Positions 52,030-60,871 of a stretch of 64,000 bases of DNA are shown here, one piece after another; position 1 is the first letter of the stretch; every line of letters starts with the position of its first letter. The translations under genes were made by a program, and so were the position numbers. Source of the DNA: Adlercreutzia shanghongiae (GTDB lineage Bacteria > Actinomycetota > Coriobacteriia > Coriobacteriales > Eggerthellaceae); NCBI RefSeq assembly GCF_035830635.1, contig NZ_JAYMFI010000003.1:124001-188000 (forward strand). The letters are read 5' to 3'. The notes beneath the pieces are model-generated. The model ran no database searches, was not told the origin of the DNA, and worked only from the letters and a program-made list of their open reading frames with translations.

Positions 52030-52344
52030 CCGCGGCGCTTCAGCCATCACCCAACCCGCAAGGGGTTCATCTTCATCCACAGGGGGCGACTTCGGTCGCC
52101 CCTTTTTTGGTTCATGGAAACGAGCGAGGGAATTATTCATAAGTTGAGCAGCTTCCTTAGCTTTGACGTGGTGTTTCTCTCAAACGCTCATCAACGTACC
52201 GTGAATCAAAAGTGGTCAAATTGTGCGGCGGTTGTTACCGTGCCGTCATGCGTGGGACAATGCATTCCGAAATCATCGGGGACTGTCTCGAAACGCAGAT
52301 CTGAACCGAAGCTCGACACCCCGTCACTCATGAGAAAGGTACTT
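52030..52344. other. intergenic region typA to parvulin lipoprotein
   Basis: Contains the typA terminator and, beyond it, about 235 bp without a gene. The reading frame of the next gene extends back through it, but without signal peptide or homology. No clear promoter hexamers are seen. Confidence 0.5.
52082..52108 (+). terminator. typA terminator
   Basis: GGGGCGAC / GTCGCCCC with TTCG loop and six T; it closely repeats the gyrA terminator (22569-22594), including the preceding CACA. Confidence 0.92.
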
Positions 52345-53685
52345 ATGAAGAAGCTGTCTCTTGCGAAATCGCTCGCTTCCTTCAGCTTGGCTGCCGTTTG
52401 CGCTTTGGGCGTTGTCGGCTGCTCCGAGGGAAGCTCCGAAAGCGACGCCCCTACCTACACGGGTGGGGTTGCGGCCACGGTTAACGGTGTGGAAATTCCC
52501 GAGGACAAAGTCACCCAGGCCATCGAGGACATCCGTGCGCAGATGGGCCTCACTGACGAGCAGTCCTGGGGCGAGTGGCTTGCCGAGAACGACTACACCC
52601 CCGAGACCGTTCGCGAGGAGATTCTCAACTCCTATGTAGACCAGGAGCTTGTAAAGCAGGGCACCGAGGCTGCCGGCATCACGGCCGATGCGGCTGAGGT
52701 CGACCAGTACGTCGAGACCATGCGCGGCCATTACGATTCCGATGCCGCTTGGGCCGAGGCCCTGGAGGCCGTGGGTCTAACTGAGGACGAGTACCGCGAG
52801 AATATCGAGTTGTCGCTTGTGTCCCAGCAGCTGCAGGAGCAGGTTGGCGCCGATGCCGCCGAGCCCACCGACGAAGAGGTGCTCGAGGCCGCTCAAACCT
52901 ACGTGAGCTCTTACGACGGCGCGAAGAAGTCCTCCCATATTCTGTTCGAAGCTTCCGACGAGGCTCAGGCTCAGGAAGTGCTCGATAAGATCAACGCTGG
53001 CGAGCTCGATTTCGCCACCGCCGCCGAGTCCTACTCCAAGGACACTGGCTCTGCTGCCGATGGCGGCAACGTGGGCTGGGACCGTCTGTCGAATCTCGTG
53101 ACCGAGTACACCACGGCTCTCGGCGAGCTGAACAAGGGTGATGTGAGTGGCCTGGTGACCAGCACTTACGGTATCCATATCATCCAGTGCACCGATGTGT
53201 TCGAGGCTCCCGAAGAGCTGACGAGCCTCGACCAGCTGCCGGCTGAGTTCCAGGATTCTATCCGCGCAACGCTGGTATCTTCCAATCAGTCCAACGCTTA
53301 CTACAGCTGGCTGGAGGAGCAGCGCGAGGCCGCTGACATCCAGATTAACGACATGCCCGAGGGTCTGCCCTACTACGTCGATATGGCGAACTTCGCCAAG
53401 GACGATGCTGAGGGCGAGGTTACCGCTGAGGGCGACAACGTGATCTACGACGCCGAGGGCAACCCCATCGGCGAGGTCACCCCGTCTGCGGGCGACGGTG
53501 CCGAGGGCGAGAGTGTCGAGGGTGTCGATGCCGAACCGGTGGCCGAGGGCGTCGATGAAGGTGCCGAAGGTGCCGAGGGCGAAGCTGCCGACGCGGCCGG
53601 CGAAGCCGAGGATGCCGTGGAAGGCGAGGGTGCCGAGGGCGCCAGCGATGAGAGCACGCAGCCTGCCGAAGGCGCCGCCGAGTAA
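52345..53685 (+). CDS. parvulin-type peptidyl-prolyl isomerase lipoprotein (PrsA/SurA-like)
   Basis: 446 residues. The ATG at 52345 follows AAAGGT; it gives a lipoprotein signal with lipobox VVGC and Cys26 as the acylated residue. A SurA-type N-terminal chaperone region (about 35-185) has VNGVEIPEDKVTQAIEDIR. A parvulin domain (about 190-290) includes KKSSHILFEASDEAQAQEVL and YGIHIIQCTDVFEA. The C-terminal 80 residues are a Glu/Ala/Gly-rich acidic tail of unknown role. It presumably folds exported proteins outside the membrane, relevant for an organism with very large surface proteins. Confidence 0.92.
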   Translation: MKKLSLAKSLASFSLAAVCALGVVGCSEGSSESDAPTYTGGVAATVNGVEIPEDKVTQAIEDIRAQMGLTDEQSWGEWLAENDYTPETVREEILNSYVDQELVKQGTEAAGITADAAEVDQYVETMRGHYDSDAAWAEALEAVGLTEDEYRENIELSLVSQQLQEQVGADAAEPTDEEVLEAAQTYVSSYDGAKKSSHILFEASDEAQAQEVLDKINAGELDFATAAESYSKDTGSAADGGNVGWDRLSNLVTEYTTALGELNKGDVSGLVTSTYGIHIIQCTDVFEAPEELTSLDQLPAEFQDSIRATLVSSNQSNAYYSWLEEQREAADIQINDMPEGLPYYVDMANFAKDDAEGEVTAEGDNVIYDAEGNPIGEVTPSAGDGAEGESVEGVDAEPVAEGVDEGAEGAEGEAADAAGEAEDAVEGEGAEGASDESTQPAEGAAE

Positions 53686-53726
53686 AGTACTAAGCCGCGA
53701 GGGACCCCTTGCGAGTGAAGAGAGAA

Positions 53727-53756
53727 GAAGCGCCCGCACTTTCCTGCGGGCGCTTC
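53727..53756 (+). terminator. hairpin after the parvulin lipoprotein gene
   Basis: 12-bp stem GAAGCGCCCGCA / TGCGGGCGCTTC, loop CTTTCC. The right arm overlaps the first 34-bp tandem repeat, which offers a competing hairpin CCGCATTTTTGCGG. Confidence 0.65.
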
Positions 53757-53950
53757 CGCATTTTTGCGGCCAGATCCTGTCGCGAGTTCTCGCATTTCTG
53801 CAGCTTGAGCCCGTTGCGTTTTCCCGCATTCCTGCGGCCGGGCCTCGCTGCGCGCTTCTGCCTTTCTGGGGTTTGACCCTGTCGCGCGCTTCCGCATTTC
53901 TGCGGCCTGACTCCGTCGCGCGCTCCCGCATCGTGTCCGTGGCCAGGTCT
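53749..53950 (+). repeat. 34-bp tandem repeats, five full units plus a partial one
   Basis: Units start at 53749, 53783, 53817, 53851 and 53885; a degenerate sixth starts at 53919. The best unit carries CCGCATTTCTGCGG, so each can form a small hairpin. The unit length is not a multiple of three and no supported gene covers it. Confidence 0.88.
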
Positions 53951-54494
53951 GCAACGCGAGTTCTCGTATTTTCATGAAGCCGCTGCAACGGGCGCGTCCG
54001 CGGCAGCGGCAATCCGGCAAGCCGAACAATTCAGGCCAAAAAAGCGGGATATGGACGCCAAAGAGCGGCCAAAATTCCCCTGAATCGTAAGCTCGTTTGC
54101 AAACCACCAGTTCAGCGCCTTGATCGTATAACCCGGACAAGGGATTACTCGAAGACAACCGTCCATATCCCGTTTATTTGGCAAGTTTTTGAACGATTTG
54201 ACAGATAGTGCCGAAATGGGCACCCTCGTTGCTGTTTTGTCGCCAATCTTGGCGCCTGCGTTGCCGCTTTGTCGCCAATCCTGGTCACCTGCGTTGCTGT
54301 TCTGGCACCGACCCTGGTCACCTGCGTCTGATTCTTAAGCCAAAGCCCCGGCACTCGCGAGATTCTCGGTCACGACGACCGCGCCCAGGGCCTTTCCTTT
54401 TTGAATTTATCTGAGGTTACTCGAGGCCAAGGATGAAAGCTCCGACCACTTATCGACCACGTAGTTAGCTGTATGCTATTTGACCAGGTAAAAC
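53951..54494. other. gene-free stretch between the tandem repeats and the tRNA-Ser genes
   Basis: No supported gene. It contains a 12-bp inverted repeat CGGGATATGGAC (54045-54056) / GTCCATATCCCG (54161-54172) about 104 bp apart, and the 33-bp repeats listed separately. Short open frames here lack ribosome-binding sites and homology. Confidence 0.55.
54229..54326 (-). repeat. 33-bp tandem repeats, three units
   Basis: Units of 32, 33 and 33 bp (54229, 54261, 54294) with the shared core GTCGCCAATC and CACCTGCG. Read on the minus strand they would encode an 11-residue unit like TQVTRIGDKAA inside a 69-codon frame (54145-54354), which I do not accept as a gene. Confidence 0.75.
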
Positions 54495-54587
54495 TGGCGG
54501 AGGAGGAGGGATTCGAACCCTCGTCACCGGGAGCACCGGTGAAACGGTTTTCGAGACCGCCGCATTCAACCACTCTGCCACCCCTCC
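54495..54587 (-). tRNA. tRNA-Ser (CGA)
   Basis: 93 nt with encoded CCA and a long variable arm. Acceptor GGAGGGG/CTCCTCC (one G-U pair), anticodon loop CTCGAAA (CGA), T-arm GAGGGTTCGAATCCCTC. Confidence 0.96.
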
Positions 54588-54667
54588 GCAGGGGCGATGC
54601 GCCGCACGGGCGCTCATTTACCGGCAAAGAGCCGGCGTGCGACACCACGAACGGGCGCCATATCAAA

Positions 54668-54686
54668 GCGAGCCTTAACGGCTCGC
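54668..54686 (-). terminator. hairpin between the two tRNA-Ser genes
   Basis: GCGAGCC-GTTAA-GGCTCGC followed by TTTGAT on the minus strand. It may end the tRNA-Ser(GGA) transcript. Confidence 0.6.
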
Positions 54687-54695
54687 GGGGTTAGT

Positions 54696-54788
54696 CTGGC
54701 GGAGAGATGGGGATTCGAACCCCAGATACCCTTTTGGGGCATACACGATTTCCAATCGTGCTCCTTCGGCCAGCTCGGACATCTCTCC
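54696..54788 (-). tRNA. tRNA-Ser (GGA)
   Basis: 93 nt with encoded CCA and a long variable arm. Acceptor GGAGAGA/TCTCTCC, anticodon loop TTGGAAA (GGA), T-arm GGGGTTCGAATCCCC. Confidence 0.96.
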
Positions 54789-54825
54789 GCATAGCGTCTG
54801 CTTCACCGAAGTGAAGCGTTTTAGA

Positions 54826-54854
54826 AGTATAGCGCAGCCCCGCCGCGGCCTCAA
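54826..54854 (-). promoter_or_regulatory. promoter of the tRNA-Ser genes
   Basis: Minus-strand TTGAGG (54849-54854) and TATACT (54826-54831) with a 17-bp spacer. The short leader before the tRNA forms GCTTCAC-TTCG-GTGAAGC (54800-54817). Confidence 0.8.
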
Positions 54855-55011
54855 GAGGTTTTTTCGTGTGGCAGCGATTGCTTGCCGAAGATTCTAACGG
54901 AGATTCTAACGGATTCCGACGCCAGCTACCCGCTCGACGGCGTTTATCCGTTTTCCGCCAGCGCTCGCTCACGTACAATAGGCAAAAACACGCACGTCAG
55001 AAGGAACTGCT

Positions 55012-55806
55012 ATGCCCGTCATTGACGCCCATTCTCATATCTATCCCGACAAAATCGCCTGCAAGGCCTCTTCGGCCGTGGGGGAGTTCTACGGGGTTGA
55101 CATGAACGCCAAGAATGCCTCGGCAAGCGCGCTGCTGGCGGCGTGCGAGGGCTCGCCCATCACCCACCATCTCGTGCATTCCGTGGCCACGCGCCTCGAC
55201 CAGGTGGCGACCATCAACGACTTCATCGCCGAGCAATGTCGCCTTCACCCGAACTTCATCGGCTTTGCCACCATGCATCACGATTTCGAAGATATGGAAG
55301 GCGAGATCGATCGCGTCATGGCGCTGGGACTCAAGGGAGTGAAGATTCACCCAGACACGCAGAAGGTAAACCTCGACGACCCACGGCTCATGGGCCTTTA
55401 TGAGATCATTGCAGGTCGGCTTCCCATCGTCATTCACACGGGCGATTACCGTTACGATTACTCGCATCCGCGTCGCCTGAAGCGCATCCTGCGCACGTTC
55501 CCGAATCTGGTGGTAGATGCCGCCCACTTCGGCGGTTGGTCGTTGTTCGATTATGCCCTCGAGTATTTGGAAGACGAGAACTGCTACGTGGACACCTCAA
55601 GCGCCCTGGAATTCTTAGGTCCGCGCCGCACCGTAGAACTTGCCCGCGCCTACGGCATCGAGCGCATCATGTTCGGCAGCGACTTCCCCATGTGGAGCCC
55701 CGTCAACGAATACAACATGCTTTCCGCCATGCCTTTCACTGAAGACGAATTCGAAGCCATCACCTGGCACAATGTCGAACGATTCATTGGCCAAGAGATC
55801 AAGTAG
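55012..55806 (+). CDS. amidohydrolase family protein (TIM-barrel metal-dependent hydrolase)
   Basis: 264 residues. N-terminal metal motif VIDAHSHIYPDK, then GFATMHH, the metal or substrate strand GVKIHPDTQK, PIVIHTGDYRYDYSHP, VVDAAHFGG, and the terminal IMFGSDFPMWSP with the conserved Asp. This is the amidohydrolase-2 (decarboxylase/hydrolase) layout, without a subgroup marker that would name the substrate. AGAAGGA is upstream of the ATG. The gene stands alone, divergent from the tRNA-Ser genes and convergent with the flavoprotein gene. Confidence 0.9.
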   Translation: MPVIDAHSHIYPDKIACKASSAVGEFYGVDMNAKNASASALLAACEGSPITHHLVHSVATRLDQVATINDFIAEQCRLHPNFIGFATMHHDFEDMEGEIDRVMALGLKGVKIHPDTQKVNLDDPRLMGLYEIIAGRLPIVIHTGDYRYDYSHPRRLKRILRTFPNLVVDAAHFGGWSLFDYALEYLEDENCYVDTSSALEFLGPRRTVELARAYGIERIMFGSDFPMWSPVNEYNMLSAMPFTEDEFEAITWHNVERFIGQEIK

Positions 55807-55905
55807 TTGCTACTCAACTTAGAACAACGCAAGGGTCCCGACGCGCGCTACGGGGGAGGGAGTTGCGCGTCGGGACTCGAGCTATCGCAATGGAGTATGT
55901 ATCAC

Positions 55906-57615
55906 CTAGGCTTGCTCGGACAAATACTTACCGGTCAGATAGCCGTAAGTGAGAGCAGCAGCATGGCTGGCGCCGGATAAGGTGAAGGGATAGTCCTCCA
56001 CGAAGCGTCCGCCTTGCACGTTGCCAACGGCAAACAGGCCGGGAATGGGCTCCGAATCGTCGTTGAGCACGCGAGCGTTGTCGTCGGTTACGAGGCCGCC
56101 CATGGTAACGAGCAATCGCATGCAGCTCACATCTTCCACCGACGTGTGCTTGAGCATATCGTAGGTGATCGCGTAGAAGGGAGGATCGACCACGGGGAAC
56201 ATCTTCTCTGCTGCCTTGCCGAAATCCTCATCGACTCCTTTTTCGCACAGCTCGTTGTAGCGCGCGACCGCTGCGGTTAAATTCTGGGTGGCATCTGCGC
56301 TGAGTTCCAGCTGAGAGGCGAGCTCTTCGAGTGAATCGGCTTGAGCTGAAAAACCCTCGCCGTCGCCATAGCTGCGGATATTTTCCATGACCATCTCGAG
56401 CATCGGGTACTGCTCGGGCCAGTGGCTGTCTATGATTTGGAAAACCTTGCTGCCTGGTTGGTTCTGCATGACCTTAGCGATATTGGTCATGCTGAGGTCT
56501 TCGTTGGTGAAGCGCTCGCCGTGCTCGTTGACCTGCAGGAAGAACTCCTGGCCGAACTGGAGAATATGAGCCATTACCGCATGGGGTCCCACGTCCAGGT
56601 GGCCGCCGACGTTCATGCCCATCTGCTGGCCGTCGCCGGTATCGGCGGGGTTGCCGTCGTGATCCGTCACCTCGTATGAGAACAGGAATTTGTCCTGGTT
56701 CTTCAGAATCCACGGAGCATACTGCCCCAGCATTTTCTCGTTGTGGGAATAGCCGCCCGTGGCGAGCACCACGCCCTTGGAGACACGATAGCGCGTGTAG
56801 CCCTCGCCCTCATCATTGCGGCAGATCACGGCGGTTATCTGGCCGTCAGCAGCCTCGAGCTTCACGGCTGGCGAATAGAATTGCACCTGCGCGTTGCCGG
56901 TGGCCACGGCTGCATCGACATTGGCCTGCAGAACGGGCGTATGGGTCTCGTCTCCTCCGCTGATGCAGCAGCATCCGGCAAAGAGGCGCTCGTGGTCGAT
57001 GCCGAAGCGATAGATGCCGCTCGTGAGCGTATCGGCGCAGACGAACAACTGACTAGGATCTTCGGGAAGCTCGTCTTCCATGCCGAGCCACAGGAGTCCG
57101 TCGTATGCGGAGGTGTACCACTCGAAAGCCTCTCCGCAGTTCTTCAGCCACTTCGTGGTTATGCGATAGTCTGCGCGATGCGACATTTGCGTCATGAGCT
57201 CGTTAGCCACCTCGGTGGGGCTGATGTCCTCGATTCCGATGGAGCGCGTCTTCTCGGTGCCGAAGGCGGCGAACATGTTCGAGCGAGCACTGGGCTTGCT
57301 GCCCTTCTCGACGCCGACTACCTTGAGTCCTCCTTCAGCGGCAGAACGCAGGGCTCCTACCCCCGCCACGCCCAGGCCAACCACGCACACGTCGCAATCA
57401 ACCGTCTCGATAATCTTGTCCTCGGGGATGTCGGTTTCCACCAGGGTGCCAGTGTCAGCGAGGGCGGTATTCTCGTCATCGAGATTATCCGACGGCTGCT
57501 TCGGGGCGCAACCGACGAGGCCGGTGCCGGCGGCCGAGGCGCCTGCCAGGCCGAGTGCTGCTAAAAAGCTTCGACGGCTGATTGATCCCTTCTTCCCAAA
57601 CTCCTTCATCGTCAC
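55906..57615 (-). CDS. Tat-exported FAD-dependent reductase, fumarate-reductase flavoprotein family
   Basis: 569 residues. Twin-arginine signal SRRSFLAALGLAG followed by lipobox LVGC (Cys36), so it is probably a Tat-exported lipoprotein. FAD-binding CDVCVVGLGVAGVGALRSA (GxGxxG) follows. The family segments GVVLATGGYSHN, GERFTNEDLSMTN and the C-terminal GGRFVEDYPFTLSGASHA match fumarate-reductase/urocanate-reductase-like flavoproteins. No haem-binding CxxCH is present. The electron donor must be another protein and the acceptor cannot be named. The GTG start is five bases after AGGAGG. A LuxR regulator lies directly upstream on the same strand. Confidence 0.9.
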   Translation of the reverse strand: MTMKEFGKKGSISRRSFLAALGLAGASAAGTGLVGCAPKQPSDNLDDENTALADTGTLVETDIPEDKIIETVDCDVCVVGLGVAGVGALRSAAEGGLKVVGVEKGSKPSARSNMFAAFGTEKTRSIGIEDISPTEVANELMTQMSHRADYRITTKWLKNCGEAFEWYTSAYDGLLWLGMEDELPEDPSQLFVCADTLTSGIYRFGIDHERLFAGCCCISGGDETHTPVLQANVDAAVATGNAQVQFYSPAVKLEAADGQITAVICRNDEGEGYTRYRVSKGVVLATGGYSHNEKMLGQYAPWILKNQDKFLFSYEVTDHDGNPADTGDGQQMGMNVGGHLDVGPHAVMAHILQFGQEFFLQVNEHGERFTNEDLSMTNIAKVMQNQPGSKVFQIIDSHWPEQYPMLEMVMENIRSYGDGEGFSAQADSLEELASQLELSADATQNLTAAVARYNELCEKGVDEDFGKAAEKMFPVVDPPFYAITYDMLKHTSVEDVSCMRLLVTMGGLVTDDNARVLNDDSEPIPGLFAVGNVQGGRFVEDYPFTLSGASHAAALTYGYLTGKYLSEQA

Positions 57616-57751
57616 GGTACCCTCCTTTTGTCGTATATCAGGACGGCACCTATATCACCGCATTCGGAAGTCGCGCAAAACAGGAGAAACGTATGAAATA
57701 CAAGAAAAAGCACCCTATACGAAAAGTACGACAATCATCTGACCAGGTGGT

Positions 57752-59110
57752 TTATTCCTTCGAGGTCGTTTCAACGAGTGAGATAAGCTCTTGGCGCGAA
57801 TGGACGCCGCATTTGGTGTAGATGTGCTGCAGGTGAGATTTCACCGTGCTCTCGCTGATTACGAGCTTCTCTGCAATGTAGGGGGCGCTTCGTCCGACGA
57901 TATAGAGATTGAACACATCGCGTTCGCGAGCAGTCAGGCCCATGCTGTCGCTGAATGATTCAAGGGGACGACCCGAGAGCGAGGTGAGCTTCGCGCCGCC
58001 GCTTGCGGACAACAGCAGCGACATGGTTCGATCCTCCAGAATCCAAATGGATGCCACGACGAGAAGAAGGGCCATGAAGAGCATGGCGACCCTGCTTGCG
58101 ATGTGGGGTCCGAAAAAAGCGGAAGCCAGCAGGGGGAGGGACCCTAAAGTCCCCACACACCAGGCAGTGGCTAAGATTCTCACACGAGTACCAGGATACA
58201 GCCGCCCCAGGAGCAATCCCATGTAGAGGGCGCCGCATTCCAAAAGAGAGTATGCGATGCCGGCCAACACGTAGGCAAGGTAGGTGAGAGTCGATGAGAA
58301 CAGCACTAAGATAAGAGCGGCCAGCGAAAGGGTCGCAACTACTTTCGTCCATACCGACAGATTGAAGTCTCGCCCGCGGTTAAAGAGCCAGAGCACGAGT
58401 GCGAGCGATATGGCGGTAATGATGAAGGGGAACATCTCGCCTTCTGCCTGCTGCAGGAAGACCGAGTACTGCAAGGATCCTACCACCAGTCCGATAACAA
58501 AAAAGCTGCAGAGGATTTTCGCCAACGAAGATGGCTCGAGGGTAAAAGACCGCTCGGCCTCCGATGAGGAAGGCGCGGGGCGCTGGATGAGGCAAAGTGC
58601 CACCGCAGAGGCTGCCACGCTCATGCCGGCGAGGGCTTGGCACCATGACGCAGGCAGAAGCGAGGGAAGAATCGTCGCCGCCGATGCGAGCACCTCGACC
58701 TCTATCATCAGTTCGACAATGCCGATATCGCGCTGGGCGCAGACTGCCGCCAGCCAGCAGAAGAGAAGAACGGTTCCCCCGGCAGACATGAGGATGAGTC
58801 CGAAAATGGAGAGGGGCTCTCCTGTGCCTTGCACGGCCAAGCCCATTAGGCAGCACGAGGCGCTTGCTATGGCGAGGGGAACACTCGCAAGCGCGCGTCT
58901 CCCTCGGCTGCCCGCGATGATCAAAGCACAAGAAACGAGGGAGGCGACGGCTACGTCTACAATGGTCGCCGGCACGCTGCCTTGTCCCAGGGGAAGATAC
59001 AAGGAAATCTCGCAGGGCGCCTCAAATGACTGGGCCGCCAGAAGGGCGGAGATGCCCGCCACAGCTATCAGGAGATTTCTGCCGAGCCACCGCCCGTGAT
59101 GGCGCTGCAA
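57752..59110 (-). CDS. LuxR-family regulator with multi-pass membrane N-terminal half
   Basis: 452 residues. The first 370 or so are strongly hydrophobic (about ten to twelve helices, reminiscent of an MFS fold). The C-terminal 65 form a LuxR/GerE helix-turn-helix: LTARERDVFNLYIVGRSAPY, IAEKLVISESTVKSHLQHIY, TKCGVHSRQELISLV. The design suggests a membrane sensor that binds DNA directly. The TTG start has AAAGGA upstream. It sits 137 bp before the flavoprotein gene on the same strand and probably controls it in response to that enzyme's substrate; this is inference from gene pairing. Confidence 0.9.
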   Translation of the reverse strand: MQRHHGRWLGRNLLIAVAGISALLAAQSFEAPCEISLYLPLGQGSVPATIVDVAVASLVSCALIIAGSRGRRALASVPLAIASASCCLMGLAVQGTGEPLSIFGLILMSAGGTVLLFCWLAAVCAQRDIGIVELMIEVEVLASAATILPSLLPASWCQALAGMSVAASAVALCLIQRPAPSSSEAERSFTLEPSSLAKILCSFFVIGLVVGSLQYSVFLQQAEGEMFPFIITAISLALVLWLFNRGRDFNLSVWTKVVATLSLAALILVLFSSTLTYLAYVLAGIAYSLLECGALYMGLLLGRLYPGTRVRILATAWCVGTLGSLPLLASAFFGPHIASRVAMLFMALLLVVASIWILEDRTMSLLLSASGGAKLTSLSGRPLESFSDSMGLTARERDVFNLYIVGRSAPYIAEKLVISESTVKSHLQHIYTKCGVHSRQELISLVETTSKE

Positions 59111-59227
59111 CGGTATGTCCTTTCTTGTTGTGGCCCTCGATCATACGGAGACATTATACATGGGGCCGTCGCTCGGTCGAAGGGCGGCCCGAAGACCGCC
59201 CGGATACGAAGCTCTCGGGGCCGCCCG

Positions 59228-60538
59228 CTACTCCTCGTCGGGGCGGTCGATGGCCATGCAGATGCGGTCGATGCGCAAGCGGTCCATGGCCAGCACGGTG
59301 AAGGTCACCTTGGTGCCGCGGTTCTCGAGCACCGCCACGTCGCCTTCCTTGGGAATACGGTCGAACAGCGACAGCAACAGGCCGCCGGCGGTTTCCACGT
59401 CATCGGCCTCTTCGGGCTCGAAGTCGAGCAGCTCGGTGAGGTCGTCGATGGCCAGGGTGCCGTTAATCTGGTAGGTGCCGTCGGGCAGCTCTTCAATGTC
59501 GTCGTCGGTGTCGTGAACGTACTCGTCATCGATGCGGCCGACAATCTGCTCCATGATGTCACTCATGGTGACGATGCCCGCTGTGCCGCCGTGCTCGTCC
59601 ACGACGACGCACATTTCGGTGCGGCCCTCCTGCATGGCCTGCAGAAGCTTCGCGATGGGCGCCCCTTCGGGAACCGGCGGCAGCTCGCGAATCTTCCAAT
59701 CGCTCATAGGGGCGTCTTGGGGCACATCCACCAAATCCTTGGTGTGCACGAAGCCGACGATGCGGTCTTTCGAGCCGTTGCACACCGGGTAGCGCGTGTA
59801 CTTGTACTGGCGCACCACTTCCCAATTCTCCTCCAGCGTGTCTTCCAAATCGAGGCAGATGACGTCGGTGCGCGGGGTCATGATGCCCTCGGCGTCCTTG
59901 TCGCCCAGATCGAAGATGTTGTCCACGAACTCGTTCTGCTCCGGGTCGATGAGGCCGCTTTCCGTAGACTCGTCAATAAGCAGTTTGATTTCTTCGCCGG
60001 TGTACACCTCGTGCTCATCGGCCGGGTCATGGCCGAACAGGCGCATAACGCCGTTGGTAATGCCGTTGAAGATGACCATGACCGGGTAGGTGATGCGGTA
60101 GAACACGCGCAGGGGCCCAGCGGTATGCAGGGCGTACTTCTCGGTGGCGAAGATGGCGAAGGACTTTGGGATAAGCTCGCCGACCACCACGTGCAGGGTG
60201 GTAACGATGAAGAAGCCCACGGCCACGCAGATGGGGTACACGGCGGATTCGGGGAAGCCCCAGGCTAGAAGCGGCGCTTCCAAAATGGCCGACACGGCCG
60301 GCTCGCCCAGCCAGCCGATGGCCAGCGAGGCCAGGGTGATACCCAGCTGACAGGCGGAAAGGTAGGCGTTGATGTGCGTGGTCACGTCGCGGGCGGCCTC
60401 GGCGCCGCGGCGCTTCTCGGCCACGGCCATATCAATCTGGCTCTTGCGCACGCGCACCAGAGCGAACTCGGCGATAACGAAGAACGCGTTCATCAGCAGG
60501 AAGAACACGACCAACAGCAGGCAAACGGCGGTTTGCAT
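59228..60538 (-). CDS. CNNM/CorC-type membrane protein with CBS pair (hemolysin C family)
   Basis: 436 residues from ATG 60538 (MQTAVCLLLVVFFLLMNAFF). The DUF21/CNNM membrane domain (about 1-185) has three to four helices and ACQLGITLASLAIGWLGEPA. Then a CBS pair (about 205-330; IMTPRTDVICLDLEDTLEEN, YTRYPVCNGSKDRIVGFVH) and a C-terminal CorC_HlyC domain (INGTLAIDDLTELLDFEP, then GLLLSLFDRIPKEGD). Members are linked to magnesium transport or tolerance; the haemolysin name is historical. It is divergent from the MFS-CBS gene. Confidence 0.92.
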   Translation of the reverse strand: MQTAVCLLLVVFFLLMNAFFVIAEFALVRVRKSQIDMAVAEKRRGAEAARDVTTHINAYLSACQLGITLASLAIGWLGEPAVSAILEAPLLAWGFPESAVYPICVAVGFFIVTTLHVVVGELIPKSFAIFATEKYALHTAGPLRVFYRITYPVMVIFNGITNGVMRLFGHDPADEHEVYTGEEIKLLIDESTESGLIDPEQNEFVDNIFDLGDKDAEGIMTPRTDVICLDLEDTLEENWEVVRQYKYTRYPVCNGSKDRIVGFVHTKDLVDVPQDAPMSDWKIRELPPVPEGAPIAKLLQAMQEGRTEMCVVVDEHGGTAGIVTMSDIMEQIVGRIDDEYVHDTDDDIEELPDGTYQINGTLAIDDLTELLDFEPEEADDVETAGGLLLSLFDRIPKEGDVAVLENRGTKVTFTVLAMDRLRIDRICMAIDRPDEE

Positions 60539-60871
60539 AGCGGTAAACACCCCTTCGCGAAGCAATCAAGGTTGCTTCGTCTCGTTGAAAATATGTGAGT
60601 CATATCCTAGGGGATTTTCAGCCCGCGCCCCTACAGGTAGCGAAACTGCCATCATATTATTACGAGGAGCGGCGGTGTTGTGGTGGCCCGCCGCCGCGTT
60701 GGTCGTTCATGGCGGCAAGCCGCCGCCGTTCCTACGTGTTGCCGACGGTTTGGCCGATATACGGGCCTTCTTTCAAGCGATGGTGGTAGAGTAAGCCAGT
60801 TTCCATCAAGCATACAACGAGCGAGCCGGCTCGAAGGGAGAAGAGCCGGCCAGGCGAATGAGGTGTTGCGC
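60539..60871. other. divergent intergenic region between the CNNM and MFS-CBS genes
   Basis: No supported gene. It holds a GC-rich hairpin GGCGG-CAAG-CCGCC around 60713-60726 and AT-rich sequence near 60648-60662 that could hold promoters; I cannot assign hexamers with confidence. Confidence 0.5.

Noticed and set aside
53749..53950. CRISPR array
   Set aside because: The 34-bp units are contiguous and diverged with no unique spacers, and no cas gene is in the window. No other CRISPR-like pattern was seen.
53972..54223. 83-codon minus-strand frame near the tandem repeats
   Set aside because: No homology, signal peptide or convincing start; it overlaps the inverted repeat.
54145..54354. 69-codon minus-strand frame with an 11-residue repeat
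   Set aside because: It has no ribosome-binding site, and the repeat is explained by the 33-bp DNA repeat; reported as a repeat only.
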